From the NCBI GenBank assembly GCA_028564925.1, contig CM053028.1, positions 362,939,302-363,003,301 of the forward strand: a stretch of DNA of 64,000 nucleotides. Reading direction: 5' to 3'. The position numbers and the translations under genes are program-made. The notes beneath the pieces are model-generated. The model searched no databases, was not told where the DNA came from, and saw only the letters and a list, made by a program, of their open reading frames with translations. Shown in pieces: positions 22,906 through 33,069 of this stretch. Numbering within the stretch: the stretch's first letter is position 1; each line of letters begins with the position of its first letter. This DNA is from Lithobates sylvaticus. Lineage: Eukaryota > Chordata > Amphibia > Anura > Ranidae.

Positions 22906-23582
22906 ACTGTGTTTCCCCAAAAATAAGCCCTACCCTGAAAATAAGACCTAGCCTGATTATCGGAGAGGGCTGCAATATAAGCTCTACCCCGAAAATAAGA
23001 CCTAGCCTGATTATCAGAGAGGGCTGCAATATAAGCTCTACCCCGAAAATAAGCCCTAGTAAAGTCCATGTAAAAAAATGTAATCCGTTTTGTAAAAAGA
23101 TTATACCGGTATAAGGTGTAGTGTGTCTTTCTTTGTAACTGTATTATGGAAAATACCTTATTTACAGTGCTCACATGACCCTCCCTCTGCAGTGCTCGGA
23201 GTGGGCTGACGTCAGCGGGGATCTCGGATTGGAGAAGAGGAGCTCAGACAGGTCATGTGAGCACCAAGGGGCACTGTAAATAAGGTGTTTTCCATAATAC
23301 AGTTACAAAGGGAGACTCACTGCACCTTATAATGGTATAATGTTCTTACAAAACCAATTACATAATTTTATAAGGACTTTAACCAACGTTTTTTTTCTGG
23401 GATTAAAATGTCAATGCAGGGGGAGAGAAGACAGGGAACACAGGAACTTAAAAAAAAAACATTTTATACATACCGTAAATAAATAAGCCATCCCCTGAAA
23501 ATAAGCCCTAGTGTGTTTTTTGTAGGCAAAAACAATATAAGACCTTATATTCTTATAGGTCTTATTTTCGAGAAAATACGGT
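22906..23582. mobile_element. MITE with GTGTTTCCCCAAAAATAAG ends and inner palindrome
   Basis: The left end (CTGTGTTTCCCCAAAAATAA) and the right end (CTTATTTTCGAGAAAATACG) are inverted relatives of a vertebrate-wide MITE known for the word AAAATAAGACCTA. About two and a half copies of a 54-bp unit lie at 22936-23060. A second inverted pair (GGTATAAGGTGTAG .. TATTTACAGTGCTCACATGA against its mirror) spans about 23105-23345. No transposase. Confidence 0.7.
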
Positions 23583-24771
23583 TCCATCCCCAATTTCAAA
23601 ATGTTGAGACGCTGTGTAAAATCTACGAAAAAAACAAATGCAATGATTTGCAAATCTTTCAAACCCATATTTTATTCACAATAGAAAATAAAAACCTGAG
23701 AACTGTTTAAACTGAGAAAACTTACCATTTTAAGAAAAAAATAAGGTAATTTTGAAATTGATAGCAGTAACAGCTCAAAAAAGTTGGGGCAGGGACACGA
23801 TGTAGCATTCCCTCTTCTTTTAACAACACTCTATAAACATCTAGGAACCCATGAGACCAGTTGCTGGAGTCTTGTCTTGTACATTATAGATTCATGCCTG
23901 TTTTTAATGCAGTGCTGTCTTATGACCCGAAGATTATGGGCATCTAATATTGCATTTTGGCCCTTGCGCACACAGATTTCTCCAGATTCTTGGAATCTTT
24001 TGTGTACTCTAGATGGTATATTTAAAGCGGAGTTCCCACTGTTTTTTTTTTGTCACATTTGTGTTAGTAATCGGTGCTCGATTGCTGATTTTAGAGAGGA
24101 ATATATCTTGTATTCCTGTTTTGTACAAGTTTCCATAGTGCTTGTGGGCATGTGACGCCCAGCGCCATACCCTTCTGATGTTTCTATCACAACGGGCGTC
24201 GGCATCGAAAGTGCCACCCCCGTTGTGATGGCAACGAAGGGAAATTACGCCAGGCGCCTTGGAGAGGAAGAGGCAGATTATGAGGGACCCCCTAGCAACA
24301 GACCAGAAAAGGAGAGTAAAAAAAAAAAAAAAATTCCAAAAGGTTGTTATTTAGATTTAATGCTGCTGATTAATGTAAAAAAATAAAATAAAATTATGAC
24401 TGGAACACTGGACTTTAAAGTCTTTGCAATTTTATGTTGAGGAACATTATTCTGAAATTGTTCAACAATTTTTAGACGCATCTTTTCACAGACTCTCTAA
24501 GGTGCTCTTTTTATACACAGTCATGTTGCTGACATGTTGCTTGTTGCTAATTCCTTGTTAGCACCACTTATTTGCCCAGCTTTTTGTTGCCCTGTCCCAA
24601 CTGTTTTTTTAATTGGTTGCTGCCATCAATTTCAAAATTACCTTATTGTTCTTAATGGTGCATTTTCATTGTTTTCTATTGTGAATAAAATATGGGTTTG
24701 TGAGATTTGCAAATCATTGCATTCTGTTATGTATATTTTCCCAACTTTTTATGAATTACAGTTGTATTGCG
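23583..24771 (-). mobile_element. Tc1/mariner-type element, decayed
   Basis: The ends match, in decayed form, the widespread fish and frog Tc1-type terminus ACAACCCCAATTCCAAAAAAGTTGGGA: left CATCCCCAATTTCAAAATGT, right CAACTTTTTATGAATTACAG. Minus-strand pieces echo a Tc1 transposase, for example the stretch at about 24440-24420 (ATAAAATTGCAAAGAC). It is interrupted by the TTAA element at 24026-24414. No open transposase remains. Confidence 0.6.
24026..24414. mobile_element. TTAA-bordered non-autonomous element nested in the Tc1-type element
   Basis: Starts AGCGGAGTTCC just after TTAA (24022-24025) and ends ..ACACTGGACT before TTAA (24415-24418). TTAA duplication is the mark of piggyBac-type elements, but the AGYGG termini do not look like the canonical CCC..GGG ends, so the superfamily is left open. 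Confidence 0.7.
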
Positions 24772-25315
24772 TTCTGCTCATGAAAACCTGAATGCAATTA
24801 AAGAGCACTTTTACCTGAGCTCTCGGTGGGTGAGTCAGAATATTTTTTTGGGGGGGGCACTTAGGAATCCCAGATGGTTTCCCCCTTGATGGAGCAGAAA
24901 TACAAAGGGGCTGGCAGAAACTCTGACCCACTCATGCCTGAACCAAACAATTTTCTCCCTAACATCCTGAGTCTGCGTCATTTTGGTCCTTGGGATCGGA
25001 ATCTGTAGGATTAAAAAGGCTTATATTTATAGAGACACCACTTCTTCATGGTGTCTTAATTTTTAGGGTTCAGCTGAGAATATTCCTGTGAACCTTGAAA
25101 AAAGAAAAGTCTATTCCTGAATTTTTTTAAAAATACACTTAAATGGGACTCCACATCATTTACATTTAGAAGTAACATCTCTGCTCCATGACTTTAGCCA
25201 TATCGCCCTTTCAAAAGAATTGAGTAGGGCTGTGAATCTAGTGGAGGCTTTGACTGACTTAACTAATGTCTGTTAAATAAAGCAAGACCTTAGTGACTAT
25301 CTAAAAAGCAAGTAC
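24772..25315. other. Stretch without a recognised gene
   Basis: Has a short inverted pair (GGGTGAGTCAGAAT / TCTGACCCACTCAT) around 24828-24930 that may be a small unnamed MITE. Otherwise nothing is seen. Confidence 0.35.
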
Positions 25316-25319
25316 TTAA

Positions 25320-25881
25320 AGCGGTTCTACACCCATTTCATTTAGTAAATCTCTTTGCCTTCCAAATCAGGCAAAGAGTACTAAATGAAATGTTTTTTTT
25401 TTTTTTTTTTTTTACTTACCTTGTAATTGAAGACTTCCGGTCTCTCCCTCTGCGGCGGCGGGCGGGGTCTTGCGTCGATCGTCGTCACGCCGCACTGTCT
25501 CCTGGGATCTGGTGTCATTGATCCCAGGAGCCAGTGCGGGCATCTTCCGAAATCTCGCGAGATTTCGGCCACATCTTCCGAAATCTCCCGAGATTTCGGC
25601 CGCATCTGCCGAAATCTCGTGAGATCTCGGCAGATGAGCCGTTACTGCGCACGCGCGAGTAACGGCAGTGCATGGTGGGCCATCTAAAGTCCCTGTGGGT
25701 GTTTCACATGCCCACAGGCAAGATGGCCCCCAGCACTAAAGAAGAAGACGAGGAACTTCATCGGACGAAAACCGGCGGCGATCGAGATGGAAGATGGAAC
25801 AGGTGAGTCCCCTAATAAAGGTAAGCACACTTTATATTACATCCTTAAAAAAAAAAAATTTTTTCAGAGTGCAGAACCGCT
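25320..25881. mobile_element. TTAA-bordered non-autonomous element carrying CGCG palindromes
   Basis: Left end AGCGGTTCTACACCC follows TTAA (25316-25319); right end GTGCAGAACCGCT precedes TTAA (25882-25885). The ends are inverted copies. The centre is CpG-rich, unlike the flanks. Confidence 0.85.
25541..25632. promoter_or_regulatory. Three tandem CGCG-type palindromes (BANP/CGCG-element word)
   Basis: Three units of about 33 bp start CATCTTCCGAAATCTC or CATCTGCCGAAATCTC. The first has the exact word TCTCGCGAGA (25553-25562) inside a 22-bp perfect palindrome (25547-25568). The second and third have one or more changes in the centre. TCTCGCGAGA is the known BANP-bound CGCG element of CpG-island promoters. 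A regulatory role here is inference. Confidence 0.5.
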
Positions 25882-25885
25882 TTAA

Positions 25886-26588
25886 ACTCTTCCACAGGAA
25901 AATGCAACCACAGACCTGCTCCACCACGGCCCATTCCAGAGCCCATCCAGTCAGTGAAAACAAACACCTTGTTATTCCACATGGTAGAAAATACAAACAG
26001 AATTGAGGCCAAGGGGGTGGGTTTTCTTGAAAGCGGAACCAATCATAATTTATGCAGCTGTCCTGGAAGATGATGGGGAAACATTTTTAAAAACATTGTG
26101 GAAAGTGTAGGGAAGGGTTAAAACCCGGCATGTTATTTGTTGCAGTCTGTATGCCACTAGGAATTTCCCTTCACGTCCTGTCCCAGAGATGCAACAGGAT
26201 ATTCAAGAGAATCTCCCAAAATTAAGGTAATTCCCTTTTGCATAGCGGTCACTGGAACAGGTGTCCCCGTTGAAAGATTTACCCTCCTCGCTTATTCTGC
26301 TTACAGCTTTTTGGATTTCCCATCACATTCTGTACAAATAATGGTCACCAATAAAAACAGAGGGACTAATCTGAATAACAAAGACACAGGCATCAATAAA
26401 AATCTTAACAAAGAGTCTAACCCTGCCAAATTCTATCCAAAACAAACAAACAAAAAATGCCATTACATATACTAACTGTGTTTTGGGGTGGTAATGAAAC
26501 CATTATAATGTTATAAACTGATTTCTTTCTGGTTTACACAAACTAGAAAAGTGGGTTAGCCTATGACATGGTATAAAAGTTCCTTTAC
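25886..26588. other. Intron downstream of the XXYLT1 exon
   Basis: No repeat or coding block recognised. On the minus strand this is the first part of the intron after the exon at 26589-26721. Confidence 0.5.
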
Positions 26589-26721
26589 CTGTATACTGGT
26601 TGCATTTCTTGGGCAATCCCAATGACCGAAGACTGGAGGAAGTTATCAAACTCTTCAAATAGTTCACGAATGTTGGTCTTAAATTTCAGATCCAGGTCTA
26701 GTTGAATAATGCGAGTTATAT
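26589..26721 (-). CDS. xxylt1: XXYLT1 (xyloside xylosyltransferase 1), internal exon
   Basis: On the minus strand TTTTGACAG (acceptor) precedes and GTAAAGG (donor) follows a 133-bp exon that is open throughout. It encodes 43 full codons, including IIQLDLDLKFKTNIRELFEE and GIAQEMQPVY, with split codons at both ends (the exon opens with the last two bases of a codon, and its final two bases AG begin the Arg codon). XXYLT1 is an ER-resident type II membrane glycosyltransferase that adds the second xylose to O-glucose on Notch EGF repeats. DLD is the DXD motif that binds the metal and UDP-xylose. From memory, human XXYLT1 reads nearly the same across this exon. The change to QSS where human has PGA, and Q for R in GIAQEM, are mild. 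The following exon (HTFWQF..) and the earlier ones were not found and probably lie outside the window. Confidence 0.93.
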
Positions 26722-26797
26722 CTGTCAAAATAAGAAGTACCAACCTTTAATTTTTTTTTTTTTTAAGGTAGACTGATATAAACCTCATTAGCTAGAT

Positions 26798-27575
26798 TTA
26801 AAGTGGTTCTAAAGACTAATGCCCCGTACACACGATCGGAAATTCCGCCAGTCCGATGTGAGCTTTTGGTCAGAAATTGCGATCGTGTGTATGCCCCATC
26901 AGACTTTTGCTGGTGGAATTCCCGCCAGCAAAAGATTGAGAGTAGGTTCTCAATTTTTCGGTCGTAAAAAGTTCCGATCGGAAATTCCGATCGTCTGTGC
27001 CAATTCCAATGCGCAAAATTCCTACGCATGCTCGGAAACAATTTGACGCATGCTCTGAAGCATTGAACTTAATTTTGTTGGCTCGTCATAGTGTTGTACG
27101 TCACACGTTCTTGACGGTCGAAAGTTCAGAGAACTTTTGTGTGACCGTGTGTATGCAAGCCAAGCTTGAGTGGAATTCCGTTGGAAAAACCATCCAACCA
27201 GTTTTTTCAGACGGAAAATCCGATCGTGTGTACGTGGCATTAGAAGGTTTTTTACCTTCATGCATGAAGGTAAAAAAACTTGTGTGCAGCAGCACCTCCC
27301 ACAACCCCCCCCCCCCAAAAAAACTTACCTGAGCCCCATCTAGATCCAGCGATGTGCACAAGAGCCTCGGCTCTCTTGGGTCTCTCTCCCTCCTCATTGG
27401 CTGAGACATCAGCAGTAGCCATTGACTCCCGCTACTGTCAATCACAGCCAGTGGTCCAATGACGAGAGAGAGCAGTGGTGGGCTGAGCCATTAATGGACA
27501 CACAGAGCAGGGGTTTGGGAGCAAGCAAGCTGCCTGTATGGGGGCACTAGGCAGGAGCCTTTAATATCACTTTAG
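26798..27575. mobile_element. TTAA-type element interrupted by a MITE
   Basis: Starts TTAAAGTGGTTCTAAAG at 26798, is interrupted at 26818, resumes at about 27244 with GGTTTTTTACCTTCATGCAT, a short hairpin, and ends near TATCACTTTAGG (27573). Layout and words (AGTGGTT, ACTTACCTGAGCCCC, CCTCATTGGCTGAGA) match the copies at 48186 and 63049. Confidence 0.65.
26818..27243. mobile_element. Ranid MITE (TAATGCCCCGTACACACGATCGGA ends), nested
   Basis: Left TAATGCCCCGTACACACGAT and right ATCGTGTGTACGTGGCATTA are inverted copies. The inside repeats GGAAATTCCGATCG-like palindromes. Same family as 48921-49339. Confidence 0.88.
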
Positions 27576-28370
27576 GTTGGCCAGAGACATTAGACAGTAG
27601 CCAGATGGGTGCGACTGCGGAAGATCCTTTTTATGACTGTTATTAACAAACCTGCATACTTCCTCAAACAACTGGATCTCTCACCAAAAAACAAGAAAAG
27701 TGAAAGTTCATCCCTCACATTCATGCCACCATGACCTGCAGCAATTTCTCTTCCAAAGAAGAAAAAACTATTATGGAATACTCTGTCACAGAGAATCTTT
27801 GCTATAAAAAAAATTGTGTCTGGCCTTTGTTGCGTTAAGTTATTGGGCCTGCTGTCCCTATATGGCACAATTATTGTAGCTCATGTTCAAAAGAATCTTA
27901 TTATTTGCATTTATGGGATTCCAAAGATTGTTACTTTGTCTATTCAAGGTCTCCAGTTTGTGCTAGTGTTATCTTGAGGTACAACAAGGGATATCCAAAT
28001 TGGCCAACAGACTTTTTTCCAGAGGTTTCAGCAAAGGTGTAAATATCTACTGGCAGTCATAGTCCACTCCTGAGGAATTAAGACAACAAAACTGCGCATC
28101 AATTGCTAAGGGCACAATCAGTCATAATATTTGAACATTCTAGGACCGAACAAAGCTAAACTTTCCCATGTGTGCAAGACTAACAAAACATTTCAGACAG
28201 TTTAAATTAGAAACTGGATCTTAACTGACATTTTTTTGGCTATTACCCAGTAAGTGTAACATCTTTAGACCCACAACTAATTACAGTAGATGTATTCTCA
28301 CTTGTAAACTAAAACAATAATAAAATACTACACAGCTTACAAAGATACTTTATTTGGTAGCATCAAACTA
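27576..28370. other. Upstream intron, nothing recognised
   Basis: No known repeat or exon was recognised between the TTAA element and the L1 tail. Confidence 0.35.
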
Positions 28371-28381
28371 ACAGCTGACTG

Positions 28382-29187
28382 CCCTTGCAAACTTCATATT
28401 TTGGGACTGTCCCCACATTAAGCCCTACTGGCAAGACATAGCACAGTGTATCAGGTCGGTCACCTCTACGTCGATTCCCCTGTCAATTGATGTATGCTTG
28501 TTGCACCTTGTTGAACCTTTGGCCACTACTAGGGCTATACAAACTCTTCTCAACCTCCTGCTGTTTTACGCAAAAAAACTGATTATCCTATCATGGAAGA
28601 GTTCGTCTACCCCAACTTTGGCATCCTGGAAATCTCTGGTCAACAAGGCAGTACTTTTTTACAAAGCAACTTACCTGAATAGTGGGGCTTTGGCCAAATT
28701 CGACAAGGTTTGGTGGGTTGGATGGCATCTGTGACACAGTTTCAGATTACATTAAAAATGGATCTATTTAATGGTCCTTGGTATGGGATATAAAGACAGG
28801 AGGAGAGTTTTTCTGGGGTTATGGGTGGTTACTGACTCATGTTAAAGATAGGATTTATTGAGTTTTTTTATTTTGTGGTCCTTAAATTCTCCTGTTTGGG
28901 GGCGGGGCAGGGGCTGGGGAACCATAATTCAGGCATTATCCTGTATGGCTGATCAAAGTGTCATCATCGAGCTAGTTGACTTTATACCTACGTCCAGCTG
29001 GAGGTTCAAAGAATGTACATATCTGTCTGGGCAAGTGTTGTATAGTTTTTGCTTTTATTTATTTGTGTATTTTGTTGTTGTAAACTGGTTACATTTTTTA
29101 CTATGACCGGTTGTTGGTTTCCACAACATGTTGATGTTGTATGCATTTACCACAAAACTCAAAAAAATAAAATAAAATAAAATAAAA
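28382..29187 (+). mobile_element. Tx1/L1-clade LINE, 5'-truncated 3' end
   Basis: Opens inside the ORF2 C-terminal domain: FIFWDCPHIKPYWQDIA, then FYAKKLIILSWKSSSTPTL and KFDKVWWVGWHL before a stop near 28734. A 3' UTR of about 430 bp follows and ends in an (AAAAT)n-like tail at about 29161-29187. The HIFWDCP-type motif and the IILSWK..PT..W pattern are those of L1/Tx1 ORF2 ends. An 11-bp target duplication with one mismatch flanks it (ACAGCTGACTG at 28371-28381, ACAGCTGGCTG at 29188-29198). Truncated on arrival; dead. Confidence 0.85.
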
Positions 29188-29198
29188 ACAGCTGGCTG

Positions 29199-29784
29199 AA
29201 CATGAAAGGAAAAAAAATTATTTTGATTAAACTGAAAATAAAGTTCACATTGCTACATCTGCTAACAAAACCACAACTCAAGCTTATCCTTCCAGCAATT
29301 CATAAATCTGTCAAATCCAACAAAAATGGATAGCTTTGTGTTCTTAAGAAGCATATAAAAAGCCATGGTGGGCCTTATAGCACTGTAGCACACTTTGTTA
29401 CAAATAAGGTTTAAGCCAGCTGTCATATGCAAGTGCTGAGATGTCCATACATCATAGAAACACATAGAATAATGATCAGTAGTAATATTTATAGACTGCA
29501 GTATTGGCCACTTACTTTATACATAGTCAGGCCTCATACAGAAGCTAAAAGTACACAAACACTAACAATTAACTATTATTTGCTCCCTTTGGGTCTGTTA
29601 AATGTGCCATAGAAATTGTTTTGTTATATTTGTTTGAGAAGTTCAAAAAATACCTGTTGAGTATGTCCGAAATTTTGGGCTCTCCTATGTCTTTTGCACA
29701 AATCCTGTGTTATGTTCACAAGACGAATCAGTCATCCCAGTTGTGATATGGAACTACAGAATGTTTAGCCTTAAGCCTAGTACC
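29199..29784. other. Intron-like sequence, nothing recognised
   Basis: No repeat or exon called. Confidence 0.35.
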
Positions 29785-30725
29785 GTACACACTGCTAGTT
29801 TAGTTTCATTCAACCCAGCGGGCTGAATGAAAAAACAAAGCAACAGGCACCTCTTAGTAAGACTGTATAGATTTAATAACAAATTGCATTAAAACACTCA
29901 CATATAGGAAACTGTTGTCAAGTGCAGGGAAATCCAGTAGAGCCACATGCAATCTCTGCAGACCAGATGGAATTATGCCTTGCGCCTCCCTATGCAGTGA
30001 GCGTCCTAGTCCACAGGTTACTTCCGGGTTTCGGGCGGGATCCACGGCGAGGCCTGGAACGCGGCCGGACAGTCAAAAGGAGGGCTGGGGTGCAGAGTTG
30101 AATGTAGTGGCTGTACCGCTGTAAAGCAACGCGTTTCGGAGCATGCGCACCAGGATGCCGGCTGCATAGGGAGACACAAGGCGTAATTCCATCTGGACTG
30201 CAGAGATCGCATGTGGCTCTACTGGATTTCCCTGCACTTGATAACAGTTTCCTATATGTGAGTGTTTTAATGCAATTTGTTATTAAATCTATACAGTCTT
30301 ACTAAGAGGCGCCTGTTGCTTAGTTTTTTGTCTTCCATATCTGGAGTGGCTTCAACTTCCTATACAAAACTGCCCTACCATAAAGACTGCACAACTTCAC
30401 AAAGAGCTGCATTTGCGTAAAGGACTTTTTGCTATGAACTTGCACTTGCTTATTACCTTACTCTGACCTGCACCGCTATCCACTGTTTTTCTCCTGAATG
30501 AAAAAACTGACAGCTCAGGTCGGAGCCACTGTACTATCATATGTTAGTACAGCGATCTCCCCTGCTGTTCTATTATGTTCTGACAGGGGGACTCTGTCCA
30601 CTGTCCATTGGCTGAGAGAGCTGATCAGACGCCGGTCTGCAGACCTTTTTGGTCAAGCCCCATCAACAGAAGCCAGCCCGCCCGGTTGCAGTACACACGG
30701 GCCGAATGTCAACATTCGGACCCTT
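29785..30725. mobile_element. GTACACAC-type MITE, split by a later insertion
   Basis: Left piece AGTACCGTACACACTGCTAG (about 29790) and right piece near 30690-30730 (CAGTACACACGGGCCGAATG) look like the two ends of one MITE. The middle is pushed apart by the insertion at 29837-30493, whose target duplication lies in both pieces. Confidence 0.5.
29837..30493 (-). mobile_element. Foldback retroposon, probable Penelope-like tail pair, with 14-bp target duplication
   Basis: Arms of about 165 bp (29837-29999 and 30162-30329) are inverted copies, for example AGTAGAGCCACATGCAATCT against its mirror. The 14-bp duplication CTGAATGAAAAAAC lies at 29823-29836 and 30494-30507. A long exact duplication fits target-primed reverse transcription better than cut-and-paste. 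The spacer is GC-rich and holds, on the minus strand near 30149-30120, CTCCGAAACGCGTTGC, which resembles the 3' half of a hammerhead. I infer relationship to the Penelope tails at 10261-10578. Confidence 0.5.
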
Positions 30726-31079
30726 TATATGGAGCTTTATATGTTGTGAAGATTAGCAAATAGGTGTTAAAATTATGCAGGGCTGACAACACTTGATCCA
30801 AAAAATGTAGTGTGTTGTGAGCCCACAACAGGACCTAAGATAAGAATGCATTTATGGCAAAGCATCTAATCAACAGGTATTGTTCTGTACTTGTAGTGCC
30901 TTTGGAGGGATGAAAAATGTGGCAATGAATCATGTATTGCAAAGATGTACTGCTGTTTGTTTTTTTAATTTTGTCCTTACATACACTTCAACAGATCATT
31001 TTCATAAAGAAAAAGGCCCTAGCTTATACAAATATATTACATTTGACATACGACCAGTGTTTTCTGCATTGCCTTAGAG

Positions 31080-31719
31080 CATGGGTGCCCAACCTTTTGA
31101 AGAGCGAGGGCCACTTAAGCGACTTGGTAACCGTCGCGGGCCACAATGGGCGGAGCGGTGGATGGCATGTCCGTGTCTACTCTGCATTTGGAGAGCGGAC
31201 ACGGACGCAGCCCATGATACTTTTTAGCGGATTGTATTGGAGGTAGAATACAAGTCGGTTTATGTCTGCTACTACTTAGAGGTGAATGGAGGGTCCAATT
31301 GGTCGGACCTTCGGACTGACCATGTGAAGGGGGTCCAATGCTGCTTTCACACTGATGCGCTGCGGTTTACCCGCACCACGTGTGCAACGCAGTGTACCGC
31401 TGGCTTTCCTGCAGTTTAGAATAGACTTCTATTATATTCTGCAGGTTTGGTGCACTTTCAGAAAGCTCACCAAACTCGCAGGTAATAATAGAAGTCTATG
31501 GCTTAGTGGTAAACTGCTCTGTGCCTGCGGATCAGTTTGAAAGCAGCCCAGTAACCACTGTAGAAAAGATATGCCCATATATACACTGTGATTTTAGTAA
31601 TAAACTGACCTTTAGTAACAGTATTCTTTCTATTCTATTCCAGAGCAGGAGGTCGCGGGCCACATCAGAGGGCTCCGCGGGCCACATGTGGCCCCCGGGC
31701 CACTGGTTGGCCACCCCTG
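31080..31719. mobile_element. hAT MITE (CATGGGTGCCCAACCTTTT ends) with a nested MITE
   Basis: Left CATGGGTGCCCAACCTTTT and right GTTGGCCACCCCTG are inverted relatives. The exact 8-bp target duplication CCTTAGAG lies at 31072-31079 and 31720-31727. Subterminal words GCGGGCCACA on both sides are typical of a vertebrate hAT family. Inside, 31340-31548 looks like a second MITE (CTGCTTTCACACTGATG / ATCAGTTTGAAAGCAGC). Confidence 0.92.
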
Positions 31720-31727
31720 CCTTAGAG

Positions 31728-32690
31728 AAACCTTGATTTAGCCTTATTGTTGCATTGTCCCCAAAGACACTGCCAGCCAAGGCTTATCCAAAATAACAGA
31801 GGTTAGACAGATTGGAAACATTTTGAAATTGTCTTACCAGTTTACCCCCAACAAGTTGAGGTCAAGGTGGCATCTTGCTGCCTCCCCCAACTTTCCCTTT
31901 GTACAGACAGTTTTGGGTTTAGGACCCAAACCTCAGACTAAATAGATTAAAATGCTGGATCGTACAAGCACATCTAACATTATAATAGGTGCTTCCAGAC
32001 TTATTCTTACAGTCAATGTTTTGTTATAAACATTTGTTAAGTATATAATATGCACTGCCCTGCAGACTATTGTTATGGTTAGAAAGATGCCCAATATTTC
32101 AATGCACATTCCATGATACAGCAGCAAATTTATGTTCATTTTTATGGCAATTGTACAAATTTCGAAAAACGCCCATTAGAAAAATATTATTTGCAGGGTG
32201 CCAATGTGACACTTTCCCTAAAAATACCAGTTGTCATCCTGAGCCAAAAGCTTCAATGCCTTACTGACCCACAGAAGGTATGCAAATCTGGAGTTTGGAG
32301 TTTATAGCTTTATAAATCTATGCTCCAAAGCAAAAACTTAAGTAAAAACCATAGACCATAGATTTAACATGGCAGCCTTGTAACCAGCATTTTCAGAAGG
32401 ACATCAGCAATGTAGGTTATATAGGATTATTATAACAGGTTTTCTTTAAAATGGAACTATTAAATATTTTATTTGGTTTTAGACAGGAGCAGGGAAGGGT
32501 CAGAAGCCCGATTTTCTTGCCCTTTATGTTTCTGTTTTTATTTGAGAGAAAGACATGAATTGTCTTTTTTAGTTATTTATTATTATTTTAGTTTTAAAGT
32601 AGGCGTTTGGCCTCATTCACATGTGTACTTAAAGTGATTGTAAACGATCACCTTGTAAAACAACTCAACTAAAAAGAAAGGCAAAACATT
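31728..32690. other. Intron-like sequence, nothing recognised
   Basis: AT-rich, no recognised repeat or exon. Confidence 0.35.
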
Positions 32691-32831
<141 letters not shown>

Positions 32832-33069
32832 CTCACAAAAGTGAGTACACCCCTCACATTTTTGTAAATATTTTAAGAAATTTGAAGAAATGACACTTTG
32901 CTACAATGTAAAGTAGTGAGTGTACAGCTTGTATAACAGTGTAAATTTGCTGTCCCCTCAAAATAACTCACACAGCCATTAATGTCTAAACCGCTGGCAA
33001 CAAAAGTTAGTACACCCCTAAGTGAAAATTTCCAAATTGGGCCCAAAGTGTCAATATTTTGTGTGGCCA

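Noticed and set aside
30120-30149. Full hammerhead ribozyme in the GC-rich spacer
   Set aside because: Only the GAAACGCGTT half is seen; no CTGATGA-like core stands at the right distance. Kept as a hint only in the entry at 29837-30493.
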